Assembly: GCA_003343885.1 (NCBI GenBank)
Contig: QAKH01000059.1
Location: forward strand, 27,450 to 91,449
Direction of reading: 5' to 3'
Source: Clostridiales bacterium
GTDB lineage: Bacteria > Bacillota > Clostridia > Oscillospirales > CAG-382
DNA length: 64,000 nucleotides
This document shows positions 52,427 to 60,944 of this stretch, piece by piece. Within the stretch, counting starts at the first letter, position 1. Each line of letters begins with the position of its first letter. Below the pieces are notes generated by a model that ran no database searches, was not told the DNA's origin, and was given only the letters and a program-made list of their open reading frames with translations. The translations under genes and the position numbers were made by a program.

Positions 52427-53979
52427 ATGACAATAGATGTAAAAAGCAAATACGTTGTGTTTCCTGTCAATACTGAAGAGAGAAAAGAAAGTTATCTTTT
52501 TTCGACCGTGATACAGAGGTTTACAGCCTTAACATAAGGCTTGATGATAAAAATCCGAATTGTTACGCATATATAGATTTGTCAAGATTTATAGGTAAAA
52601 GCCTTGAAATAAGAGTTTCTCCGGAGATCGGATTTTCGTGCAGAGAAACGGAAGAAATTGATATAGAAAATGTATATGCAGAACCTGACCGGCCGAAAAT
52701 TCATTTTACACCAAAAAACGGTTGGCTTAATGATCCGAACGGGTTTATATATATCGACGGAGAGTATCACTTGTTTTACCAGTATAATCCGTGTGAACCG
52801 GGTTGGGAAAACATGCACTGGGGACATGCCGTGAGCAAAGATTTGCTTCATTGGACGGAAAAAGACGTGACGCTCTTTCCGGACGAAGACGGAATGAAGT
52901 TTTCAGGGTGCGCTGTTATAGACAAAGACAATCTTGTCGGGGTAAAAGAAGGCGAAACGCCCCCTGTTTTACTGTTTTATACTGTTACTAAGCCTTTCTG
53001 TCAGCATATGGCGTATTCTCATGACGGTTTAAAAACTGTCTCAAAGTATGCGGCAAATCCTGTTGTTCCTCATATCGTTGACGAAAACAGAGATCCAAGC
53101 GTTGTCTATTGCGACGAACTTGGAGAGTATATTATGGCGCTGTATCTTGAAAAAAGTTTTTACGGTTTGCTCAAATCGAAAAATCTGACCGATTGGGAGC
53201 TTTTTCAAAAAATAGAACTGCCGGGAGAAAACGAGTGCCCGGATATTTTCCCGATTTATGACCAAAACAAGACTAAAAAGTGGGTTTTAATGGGCGCACG
53301 GGACATGTACGCAGTTGGAGACTTTAAAAACGGCGAATTTGTTCAGTGTCAGGAAATACGGAAATTACATTATGGGGAATATGTATATGCAGGTCAAACC
53401 GTGAGCAATATGCCGCAAGGCAGGACTGTCAGAATTACATGGGACAGGGGCTGCGTCAAAACGGATAGAATCTGCGGAGAGATGAATACCCCTGTTGAAT
53501 TTGAGCTTGTCGAGAAAGCGGATACATATTTTCTGAAAGCAACGCCGGTAAAGGAAATCGAAACATTATTCGCAGAAAAAACGGAATATGAGAATATATT
53601 CATAAAAAAAGATCAGCCTAAAACTGTGAATTTGAAAAATTCTCCGTATCTTTTAAAACTGAAAGCCAAAAAAGATAAAAACGTTTGCATAGAGATAATG
53701 CTGTTCGATAATAAAATAAGCTGTGATTTTTCAAAAAATCATGCTGTTGTGAATGGAGAATCAGTGCCGTTAGCTGAAGAAAGTGACTCATTCGAGGTTG
53801 TCGTTGTTGCTGATACCGCTTCGATTGAGGTTTATTTTGACGGCGGAATATCGTATGCCGTAATGAAAAACCTGTATTGCGCAAATTCTCCGTCAAACCT
53901 TAAAATATCGTCGGATTATGATTATTCCGTTGAGAAGTTGGAGATTAACGAACTTTCGAGCGTGTGGAGTGAAGGCTGA
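52427..53979 (+). pseudogene. GH32 sucrose/fructan hydrolase, frameshifted near the N-terminus
   Basis: From 52579 the frame encodes a complete GH32 catalytic part: WLNDPNG (nucleophile aspartate), HWGHAVSKDLLHW, FSGCAVI, RDPSV, the acid/base glutamate in NECPDIFPI, and a C-terminal beta-sandwich. A start with good ribosome-binding site (AGAGGA) lies at 52427 but in another frame, which ends at a stop shortly after a T6 run (52497-52502). Adding one T there joins MTIDVKSKYVVFPVNTEE to FDRDTEVYSLNIRLDD and the catalytic part. The upstream piece is the N-terminal domain. Products would be fructose and glucose from sucrose or fructans. Sequence error, decay or slippage cannot be separated. Confidence 0.85.
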
Positions 53980-54080
53980 GCAAAGAGTTAAATCTAAGAA
54001 CATGTAGCCTAAAGAAAGTTTTAACGGTTGTTTTTTTATAAAAAATGTGCTGAAATTGATTGTAAATACTATAAAAATGC

Positions 54081-54109
54081 TTGACAAAGCGGAGTAAAAG
54101 TGGTATAAT
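54081..54109 (+). promoter_or_regulatory. consensus promoter of rpmG-secE-nusG
   Basis: Perfect TTGACA (54081-54086) and TATAAT (54104-54109) with 17 bases between. The leader before rpmG is about 110 bases long. Confidence 0.9.
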
Positions 54110-54141
54110 CTGTTTACCTCTGTTGGAGGAGTTTTTTTGTT

Positions 54142-54195
54142 ATGCGTATTTTTACGTATAAGCCGTGCAAAAATCTTCCATGTCGAGGGAGGTAA
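54142..54195 (+). CDS. possible 17-codon leader peptide before rpmG
   Basis: ATG 54142 is preceded at ten bases by GGAGGAG and opens a frame of 17 codons (MRIFTYKPCKNLPCRGR) ending at TAA 54193-54195. Its start region folds into a hairpin (TTATGCGTA / TACGTATAA), and GGTAAA / TTTACC forms a further stem between its stop and rpmG. It could be a translated leader that tunes the operon. Nothing beyond position and ribosome-binding site supports it. Confidence 0.3.
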   Translation: MRIFTYKPCKNLPCRGR

Positions 54196-54225
54196 AACAC
54201 TTAAATTTACCGGGAGGTGTACAGA

Positions 54226-54375
54226 ATGAGAGTGAAAATAACACTCGTTTGCAGCGAATGCAAACAAAGAAATTACGACTCTACAAAGAATAAGAAGAAT
54301 GATCCTGATCGTCTTGAATTCAAGAAGTATTGCAGGTTCTGCCGTAAGCACACCCTTCACAAGGAATCCAAGTAA
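54226..54375 (+). CDS. rpmG: 50S ribosomal protein L33
   Basis: Small large-subunit protein near the E site. The 49-residue product has two zinc-type cysteine pairs (CSEC and CRFC), starting [17 protein letters not shown] and ending [15 protein letters not shown] lies ahead of ATG 54226. The order rpmG-secE-nusG is the standard Firmicute order. Confidence 0.97.
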   Translation: MRVKITLVCSECKQRNYDSTKNKKNDPDRLEFKKYCRFCRKHTLHKESK

Positions 54376-54406
54376 GGGTTCTAACGAAAAACAAGGAGGA
54401 TAAGTC

Positions 54407-54628
54407 ATGGCAGAAGAAACAACAAAAGTAAAAAAGCAGTCAAAGATTGCGAAGTTTTTCCGTGATTATAAGAGTGAATTCAAGAAAATTGTGTGGCCGG
54501 CGAGAAAGGATACGCTGAAAATGAGCGTAGTCGTAATTGTTGCGATAGTTGTAGCAAGTATAGCGATTTTCTTGCTTGACACAGGATTTTCAACAGCTTT
54601 CTCCGAGATCGGCAAGCTTGTAGGTTAA
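54407..54628 (+). CDS. secE: preprotein translocase subunit SecE
   Basis: Clamp subunit of the SecYEG channel. The 73-residue protein has the short Gram-positive form: a basic amphipathic helix with FFRDYKSEFKKIVWPARKDT, then one membrane helix. GGAGG precedes ATG 54407, and nusG follows after 13 bases. Confidence 0.96.
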   Translation: MAEETTKVKKQSKIAKFFRDYKSEFKKIVWPARKDTLKMSVVVIVAIVVASIAIFLLDTGFSTAFSEIGKLVG

Positions 54629-54641
54629 AGGAGATAGTGCG

Positions 54642-55271
54642 ATGTCTAACGAGATGGCGCAATGGTATGTGATTCATACGTATTCCGGGTACGAAAACAA
54701 GGTAGCGGCAAACATTCAGAAGATGATTGAAATGCGCGGACTTGAAAATCTGATATTCGAAACCAGAATTCCGACAGAAGTTTTGGTTGAGAGCGAACAG
54801 GAAGCAGATGAGTATCTCAAAAATGCGGCTTTTGAGGACGAAACAGAAAGTACGGAAGACGATGAAGATGACGCCGGCAGCGAAAAAGCGAAAAAAAGAA
54901 AAAAAGATCAAAAGCCGGTGGAACACAAGCTATTTCCAAGCTATGTGCTGATAAAGATGATAATGAACGACGAGACGTGGCACATAGTCAGAAACATTCG
55001 CGGAGTAACAGGATTCGTAGGTCCGGGAAGCAAACCGGTTCCGCTTACCGAAAAGGAAGTTGAGGCGCTCGGAGTTGAAGTTCGTGTGCGTAAACCGTCT
55101 TATGAGGTTGGCGACAGCGTTATGGTTGTAGCAGGCTTTATAGCAGGCTCTGTTGCGACGGTAAACGAAATTAATGAAGCAACCGGACGAATTAAGATCA
55201 CTGCGAATATCGGCGGAAGAGAGACAGTCGTTGAAATGGCTGCCAACGAGGTCGAACCGCTCAAGTCATAA
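54642..55271 (+). CDS. nusG: transcription elongation factor NusG with acidic insertion
   Basis: Binds RNA polymerase and couples it to ribosomes or Rho. The 209-residue protein has the NGN domain (WYVIHTYSGYENKVAANI, then LFPSYVLIKM, VTGFVG) and a KOW domain (VGDSVMVVAGFIAGSVATV). Between them, at about residues 51-92, sits an extra acidic then lysine-rich stretch (many Glu/Asp, then KAKKRKKDQK) not found in NusG of Bacillus (177 residues). It falls in a loop before the second NGN strand and should be exposed. Confidence 0.95.
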   Translation: MSNEMAQWYVIHTYSGYENKVAANIQKMIEMRGLENLIFETRIPTEVLVESEQEADEYLKNAAFEDETESTEDDEDDAGSEKAKKRKKDQKPVEHKLFPSYVLIKMIMNDETWHIVRNIRGVTGFVGPGSKPVPLTEKEVEALGVEVRVRKPSYEVGDSVMVVAGFIAGSVATVNEINEATGRIKITANIGGRETVVEMAANEVEPLKS

Positions 55272-55426
55272 GGACTGCAAACCAATTCAGCAGCAGTACA
55301 CGCTATGCCAGGCGATGTATTGCGGGCAAACCCAAAACAAGATGGGTGGACGGCGCGGAAGTATTGCCGTCAGTGGGAGGAACATAGTTCCGAAATCAAT
55401 TACCACATTCGGAGGTGTAAATTAAA

Positions 55427-55852
55427 ATGGCAAAGAAAATAACAGGTTATATTAAGCTTCAGATTCCGGCAGGTAAAGCTCTTCCTGCACCGCCTGTAGG
55501 ACCGGCGCTCGGTCAGCACGGCGTGAACATCGCAGGATTCTGTAAGGAATTCAACGAAAGAACAAAGAAAGATATGGGTCTTATCATACCGGTAATAATT
55601 ACCGTATATGCAGACCGTTCATATACTTTCATCACCAAAACTCCCCCGGCAGCTGTTCTTATTAAGAAGGCTCTCGGAATTGAAACGGCATCAGGTCAGC
55701 CTAACAAGAATAAGGTTGGTAAGCTCACAAAAGCACAGGTTCAGCAGATTGCTGAAACCAAAATGCCCGATCTCAATGCTTCTTCCGTCGAATCAGCTAT
55801 GAGCATGATCGCGGGTACCGCTCGCAGCATGGGCATCACTGTGGAAGAATAA
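55427..55852 (+). CDS. rplK: 50S ribosomal protein L11
   Basis: Stalk-base protein of the large subunit. The 141-residue product has [52 protein letters not shown] and a C-terminal RNA-binding domain. GGAGG precedes ATG 55427. The 155-base gap after nusG has a few short stems but no leader motif I can name. Confidence 0.98.
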   Translation: MAKKITGYIKLQIPAGKALPAPPVGPALGQHGVNIAGFCKEFNERTKKDMGLIIPVIITVYADRSYTFITKTPPAAVLIKKALGIETASGQPNKNKVGKLTKAQVQQIAETKMPDLNASSVESAMSMIAGTARSMGITVEE

Positions 55853-55867
55853 GGGAGGTAGACGGTA

Positions 55868-56560
55868 ATGAAAAAAGGAAAGAAATATCTTGAAAGCGCA
55901 AAGCTTGTAGACAGAACCAAGCTTTATGATACCGATGAGGCGTTTGAAACACTTTGCAAGACATCTGTCGCAAAATTCGACGAGACAGTAGAAGTACATG
56001 TAAAGCTCGGCGTTGACTCCAGACATGCTGACCAGCAGGTAAGAGGCGCCGTTGTACTTCCTCACGGAACAGGTAAAACCGTACGTACCCTTGTATTTGC
56101 AAAGGGCGACCACGCAAAGGAAGCACAGGACGCAGGCTCTGATTACGTAGGAGCAGAGGATCTTGTAGCAAAGATCCAGCAGGAAAACTGGTTTGACTAC
56201 GACGTTATTATTGCAACACCTGATATGATGGGTGTTATCGGTCGTTTGGGTAAGATTCTCGGTCCTAAGGGACTCATGCCTAACCCTAAGGCAGGAACCG
56301 TTACTATGGACGTAGCGAAAGCCGTAAACGATGCTAAGGCAGGTAAGATTGAATATCGTCTTGACAAGCAGAACATAATCCACTGCCCGATTGGAAAGGC
56401 ATCTTTCGGCAAGGATAAGCTTGCTGAGAACTTTGAGGCTCTTATCGCAGCAGTTGTTAAGGCAAAGCCGGCAGCAGCTAAAGGACAGTATATCAAGTCC
56501 TGCGCTATTGCATCAACAATGGGCCCCGGTATAAAGGTTAATGCAGCTAAGTATCTTTAA
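55868..56560 (+). CDS. rplA: 50S ribosomal protein L1
   Basis: Forms the mobile L1 stalk and can repress its own operon. The 230-residue product has [61 protein letters not shown] and a normal C-terminus. rplJ and rplL, which often follow, are not here; a terminator comes instead. Confidence 0.98.
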   Translation: MKKGKKYLESAKLVDRTKLYDTDEAFETLCKTSVAKFDETVEVHVKLGVDSRHADQQVRGAVVLPHGTGKTVRTLVFAKGDHAKEAQDAGSDYVGAEDLVAKIQQENWFDYDVIIATPDMMGVIGRLGKILGPKGLMPNPKAGTVTMDVAKAVNDAKAGKIEYRLDKQNIIHCPIGKASFGKDKLAENFEALIAAVVKAKPAAAKGQYIKSCAIASTMGPGIKVNAAKYL

Positions 56561-56587
56561 TTAACTGCAATAGAGAAGCAAAAAAAG

Positions 56588-56616
56588 AGCGTTCCGTAAT
56601 CGGAGCGCTTTTTTGA
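56588..56616 (+). terminator. terminator after rplKA
   Basis: A nine-base-pair stem AGCGTTCCG / CGGAGCGCT with a TAAT loop is followed by TTTTTT, 28 bases after rplA. Confidence 0.88.
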
Positions 56617-56669
56617 TACAAAATACAAAGTAAGGGAGTACTAAACTCGTTCTTTGGAGGTGTATAAAT

Positions 56670-57293
56670 TTGAAAGCGTACAGAAGTGTGGTAAAAGACT
56701 ACGCAACCGATTCCTTTATAGAGAAAAAGTCTGAGTTTATTTCCTATGTAAAGCGTATAGATAGTGAAGAAGATGCTAAGAATTTTGTAGCTGAAATTAA
56801 GAGCAAACACAGCGACGCAACTCATAACTGCTACGCTTACGTTGTAAGAGGAACGGAAATTGCACGATTTTCAGATGATGGCGAACCTTCAGGAACAGCC
56901 GGAATGCCTATCCTTGATGTGATAAAAAGGGAAGGTTTAAGCGGAGTGTGTATAGTCGTGACAAGGTACTTCGGAGGTATACTTCTCGGAGCAGGAGGAC
57001 TGGTGCGAGCATACGCAAAAGGTGCCAAAATCGGAATTGACGCAGCAGGAACAGCGGATTTTGTCCCGTATGTCACATTCGAGGCGGATTTTTCATACTC
57101 TGATTACGAAAAAATACAAAACGAGGCGCCAAAATATGGTGTGAAAATAGATAACGTAGTATACGAGGTGCAAGTTACCATGCAAATGAGCGCAGTAACA
57201 GATAATTTTCTAAAGTTCAGTGATTTTGTTACTGATTATACGAACGGCAAAGTATGTCTTAAGCAAACAGGCGAAACATTTGGCCCGGCTTAA
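56670..57293 (+). CDS. YigZ/IMPACT family protein
   Basis: The 207-residue protein has the N-terminal UPF0029 domain with FIEKKSEFISYVKRI, HNCYAYV, SDDGEPSGTAGMPIL and TRYFGGILLGAGGLVRAY, then a short DUF1949-type C-terminal domain. Family members are linked to translation control but lack a defined reaction in bacteria. The TTG start at 56670 has GGAGG nine bases upstream. Confidence 0.92.
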   Translation: MKAYRSVVKDYATDSFIEKKSEFISYVKRIDSEEDAKNFVAEIKSKHSDATHNCYAYVVRGTEIARFSDDGEPSGTAGMPILDVIKREGLSGVCIVVTRYFGGILLGAGGLVRAYAKGAKIGIDAAGTADFVPYVTFEADFSYSDYEKIQNEAPKYGVKIDNVVYEVQVTMQMSAVTDNFLKFSDFVTDYTNGKVCLKQTGETFGPA

Positions 57294-57381
57294 ATTTTAA
57301 ATTTCGAATGCTTTTTCACAAAGTAAAATATAACTGCCTGCGTTTTTGCGTTATGCCCCAAAGCAATGAAGTGAAAATATA

Positions 57382-57434
57382 AAAACCATGGTTTTTCCGA
57401 AAACGAAACACGGAAACTCCATGGTTTTTTATTT
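57382..57434. terminator. long bidirectional terminator
   Basis: Outer arms AAAACCATGG / CCATGGTTTT (57382-57391 and 57419-57428) and inner arms TTTCCG / CGGAAA form an extended hairpin followed by TTATTT. It lies between the converging yigZ and hom genes. Confidence 0.88.
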
Positions 57435-57548
57435 GTAATTCTAAGCAGTTTTGATATATTTAAGTGCTGTTTCAGGATATTTTGCTAAAGCTCGCATATA
57501 CTGTATACGACAGCTGAAAATGTGAATTTCAGTAAAATTAGGATATAT

Positions 57549-58751
57549 TTATTTATCAAGCACTCTGATTTTCAAATATTCAGCGCCGAGCTCATTAAGT
57601 TTGCTGTCAATTTCTTTTTCAGGCATTTTATCTGTAAAGAAAACGTTTTCGCTTCCGACTTCATCAATGTCGTTCACACCGAAAATTTTCTTAATAGCGG
57701 CAATATCAGCTTTTGTACGAACATAGCAAACTGTTTCGTTTGCGGCAATGTCACCGAGAAAATCAGCTTTTTCGTTCTTCCAGGCAATTGTCTTGCGGCA
57801 GTCGCGTATAATGTCCAGAACATCAGCCATAACGGCGCTTGCCGTAGGAAGACTGCCTGCTCCTCTGCCGCAGAAGAATACGTCCTGTACAACGTTTCCT
57901 ACTACCTGAATACCGTTGTAAACATCATTTACACCGGCAAGCGCATTGGTTTTCGGCACAAAATACGGAGCTGTAATAGCATATACTTTCCCGTCATCGC
58001 CGCGAGAGGAAAGGCCGAGAAGCTTTATGGCAAAACCATGTTTTGAGGCATAAGATATATCATCATATTTGATCTTCGTAATGCCTTCACAGCTAAGCTG
58101 ATCCGGGTATACGTGCTTTCCGAAAGCAAGAGAAGTAAGAATGCTGATTTTACGGCAGGTGTCGGTTCCCTCAATGTCGGCACTTGGATTCCTTTCAGCG
58201 TATCCAAGCTCTTGAGCCTGCTTTAGCGCCGTCTCAAAATCGGTTTGCTCTTTTTCCATTTTAGTAAGAATATAATTGCAGGTCCCGTTGAGAATTCCGG
58301 CAACGGACTTTATTTTATTTGCCGCTAAGCACTGCCACATCGGGCGTATGATCGGAATTCCGCCGCCGACGCTTGCTTCAAACAGATAGCCTATGCCTTT
58401 CTCTTTTGCAATTTCCAAAAGCTCTCCGCCGTAGTTTGCGACTACCTCCTTGTTGGACGTAATAACACTTTTTCCGGCAAGCAGAGCCTGCTTTGAAAAT
58501 TCGTAAGCAGGATGGGAGCCGCCCATAGTTTCTATAACAAGAAAGACGTCTTCATCATTTAAGATTCTGTTGTAGTCGGAGGTAACACGATCTCCAAGCG
58601 GATGATCGGGAAACTGCCTTAAATCCAGTATGTGTTTTACGTTTATTTCCTGTCCGTCAAGCCGTTCGGCAAGTTCCTTGCTGTTGCGGGAAATTACCTC
58701 GGCAACGCCGGAACCAACTACGCCAAAGCCGAGAATTGCAATATTTATCAT
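57549..58751 (-). CDS. hom: homoserine dehydrogenase
   Basis: Reduces aspartate semialdehyde to homoserine for threonine and methionine. The 400-residue protein has IAILGFGVVGSGVAEVI for NAD(P), TSNKEVVANYGGEL, FEASVGGGIPIIRP, the signature AGILNGTCNYILTKM and GYAERNPSADIEGTD. It ends in a region consistent with an ACT domain (about 335-400). The start at 58751 is 12 bases after AAGGA; ATG 58763 is too close to it. It is divergent from the ytvI-like gene. Confidence 0.96.
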   Translation of the reverse strand: MINIAILGFGVVGSGVAEVISRNSKELAERLDGQEINVKHILDLRQFPDHPLGDRVTSDYNRILNDEDVFLVIETMGGSHPAYEFSKQALLAGKSVITSNKEVVANYGGELLEIAKEKGIGYLFEASVGGGIPIIRPMWQCLAANKIKSVAGILNGTCNYILTKMEKEQTDFETALKQAQELGYAERNPSADIEGTDTCRKISILTSLAFGKHVYPDQLSCEGITKIKYDDISYASKHGFAIKLLGLSSRGDDGKVYAITAPYFVPKTNALAGVNDVYNGIQVVGNVVQDVFFCGRGAGSLPTASAVMADVLDIIRDCRKTIAWKNEKADFLGDIAANETVCYVRTKADIAAIKKIFGVNDIDEVGSENVFFTDKMPEKEIDSKLNELGAEYLKIRVLDK

Positions 58752-58859
58752 ACAAGAGTCCATTCCTTTAATTTATTTTCTAATAATTATACCATAGTAA
58801 AAGAATAAAATCAAGTATTTTCAGTGTTTTATGCATATTTAAAAACAGCGGAGGCAAAT

Positions 58860-60044
58860 ATGATTCTACCCGAAAAGGGATACCGGCGAACGGCTGCTAT
58901 TGTGTTTTATATAGTACTTGCCATTACAGGCGCATATCTGTTCTTTAAATATATATTTGTGTGTATATTGCCGTTTGCGGTAGCGTTCGTAATAGCAGCG
59001 TCAACAAGAAAAACAGTGAAATGGCTGTGTGAAAAATTAAAAATTTCCCGTACTTTCTCGGTGTTGGCAGTTACATTGTTAGTCTTAGGAATAATCTTTG
59101 CTGCTTTGTATATGCTGCTTTACGGCGTTTTCAATGAACTTTCCGGACTTGCAATATATTTGACGAGTGAAAATCTGACGCAGGTTATTTCGGAAATAAC
59201 GTCTTCGTTTACCGGTTTTGCAGAAAAATATCTTCCGCAGCTTTCAGCGCAGATAGTGCCGTTTATAGAAGACTTATCGAAAGATATAGACACGCTGATT
59301 GCGCTCGGAGTGCAAAAAATATTGCCGGGACTTATAGAAAATATGGTAGCTCTGTTTAAAGGTCTGCCTAAACTTGTTCTGTTTGCAGGTACGGTTATTT
59401 TGGCACTGTACTATTTTGCCTGCGATTACGAAAAGATTACCGGATTTATTGTGAGCCAGCTAAACGAACGTCAGAAAAAATTCGTGTTTGAACTGAAAAA
59501 TCAGTTTTTTGTCACAATTCTGTCGGTTTTAAGAGCGTATACTATACTCATGGTGATGACTTTTGTCGAATTGTGGGTTGGTTTTAGTATACTTCGTGTT
59601 GAATATGCAACAATACTTGCAATAATCACCGCACTTGTCGATATTCTTCCCGTGCTCGGGACAGGTACGGTACTGCTGCCCTGGGGCATAATAGCAATAA
59701 TAACCGGGAATTTGAAAACAGGCTTGTCTATTTTGGCATTGTATGTTATAATTACCGTAGTCCGTCAGATTGCGGAACCTAAAATTCTCGGAGATTCGGT
59801 CGGCATGCATCCGCTTGTAACGCTTGTTGCAATGTATTTCGGTCTCAAGCTTTTCGGCGTAGCGGGAATATTTATTTTACCTATTGTTGTTATAATCATC
59901 AAAAATCTCAATGAGCAGGGAAGCATAAGACTGTATAAAAATCCTGAACCGACAGAAGAAGAGAAAAAAACTCTTACCAGAAAAAAATTCAAGAGCATTT
60001 TAAAACACAAACCGCATGGCAAGGAGAATGACGGAAATGACTGA
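58860..60044 (+). CDS. YtvI-like/AI-2E family permease
   Basis: Polytopic 394-residue protein with about eight membrane helices, of the AI-2E exporter superfamily. The conserved end DILPVLGTGTVLLPWGIIAIITG, RQIAEPKILGDSVGMHPLVTLVAMYFGLKLFG is typical. In sporulating Firmicutes the YtvI branch is a sporulation membrane protein; the likeness here suggests that branch but does not prove it. ATG 58860 has GGAGG at the right spacing. It overlaps the next gene by 8 bases. Confidence 0.85.
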   Translation: MILPEKGYRRTAAIVFYIVLAITGAYLFFKYIFVCILPFAVAFVIAASTRKTVKWLCEKLKISRTFSVLAVTLLVLGIIFAALYMLLYGVFNELSGLAIYLTSENLTQVISEITSSFTGFAEKYLPQLSAQIVPFIEDLSKDIDTLIALGVQKILPGLIENMVALFKGLPKLVLFAGTVILALYYFACDYEKITGFIVSQLNERQKKFVFELKNQFFVTILSVLRAYTILMVMTFVELWVGFSILRVEYATILAIITALVDILPVLGTGTVLLPWGIIAIITGNLKTGLSILALYVIITVVRQIAEPKILGDSVGMHPLVTLVAMYFGLKLFGVAGIFILPIVVIIIKNLNEQGSIRLYKNPEPTEEEKKTLTRKKFKSILKHKPHGKENDGND

Positions 60045-60891
60045 CAATGAGAGAATTTATAAATGCGAAGAGCGGTATAATAAATTTTTAGCTTCCTGCG
60101 TATCAGCTATAAGCAGTGACTTGTCTGTGCAGCTTTTGCTGGTTGCAGGACCGAGCTGCTCTGGAAAAACTACAACAACTTCAAAACTGATAGAAGGACT
60201 TGCGAAATCAGGCAGGAATGCTTTTATGATTTCTGTTGACGACTTCTATAAGAAAGCAGCTGATATGCCTAAAAAGCCGGACGGACAGCCCGATTTTGAG
60301 GCTTTGGAAAGTTTTGATCTTGATACTCTTCATAAATGCTTAAGCAGACTTGTAAACGGAGAAGCCGCAAGTATACCACGCTTTGATTTTCAAAAATCAA
60401 AACGATATGATAACGACAGAACAATAAGCCTCGGAGAGAACGGGATAGCTGTCGTGGAGGGGTTGCACGCGCTGAATCCCGTTTTATATGAAAATTACGT
60501 AGATTCGAGTAAGGTGTACCGTGTTTTCTTGGATTGCCATACTGACACAATGAGCAGTATGAGATATTCAAGATTTATGCGAAGACTTGTAAGGGATTAT
60601 CACTATCGCAATTCAGACGCAGAGAAAACGTTTTACCTTTGGGAAAACGTTTTGGAGGGCGAGAAGAAATATATATATCCGTTTGAAAAGTATGCGGATG
60701 TTAAGATAAACACAAGATTCGACTATGAGCCTAACGTGTTCAGAAACAGCGTCTTGGACATACTTTCAAAGCTGCCCGAAAAAAGTAAATATGCGCCCAG
60801 CGCAAAGGAAATTATCGACTACTTGTCTGTACTTGAGCCGATAGACGAGAAACTTGTACCACAAGACTCGCTTCTCAGGGAATTTTTATAA
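60037..60891 (+). CDS. uridine-kinase-like nucleoside kinase
   Basis: P-loop kinase of the uridine kinase/phosphoribulokinase family, 284 residues. It has LLVAGPSCSGKTTTTSKL, ISVDDFYKKAADMP, PRFDFQKSKRY and VVEGLHALNPVL. Length exceeds a plain Udk (about 210), with a C-terminal piece ending DSLLREFL. The N-terminal TGS-like domain found in some relatives is absent. ATG 60037 has AAGGAG ten bases upstream and overlaps the previous gene. Confidence 0.85.
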   Translation: MTDNERIYKCEERYNKFLASCVSAISSDLSVQLLLVAGPSCSGKTTTTSKLIEGLAKSGRNAFMISVDDFYKKAADMPKKPDGQPDFEALESFDLDTLHKCLSRLVNGEAASIPRFDFQKSKRYDNDRTISLGENGIAVVEGLHALNPVLYENYVDSSKVYRVFLDCHTDTMSSMRYSRFMRRLVRDYHYRNSDAEKTFYLWENVLEGEKKYIYPFEKYADVKINTRFDYEPNVFRNSVLDILSKLPEKSKYAPSAKEIIDYLSVLEPIDEKLVPQDSLLREFL

Positions 60892-60944
60892 TATTTATAA
60901 AATATGGAAATATTGACAGGATTGTAAAAAAGGAGAAAAGAAAA

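Noticed and set aside
54110..54225. tRNA gene before rpmG
   Set aside because: The leader folds into simple hairpins but has no cloverleaf, TPsiC arm or CCA end.
55272..55426. named ribosomal-protein leader before rplK
   Set aside because: The gap has short stems such as ACCC/GGGT but no match to a leader motif I can name with confidence.
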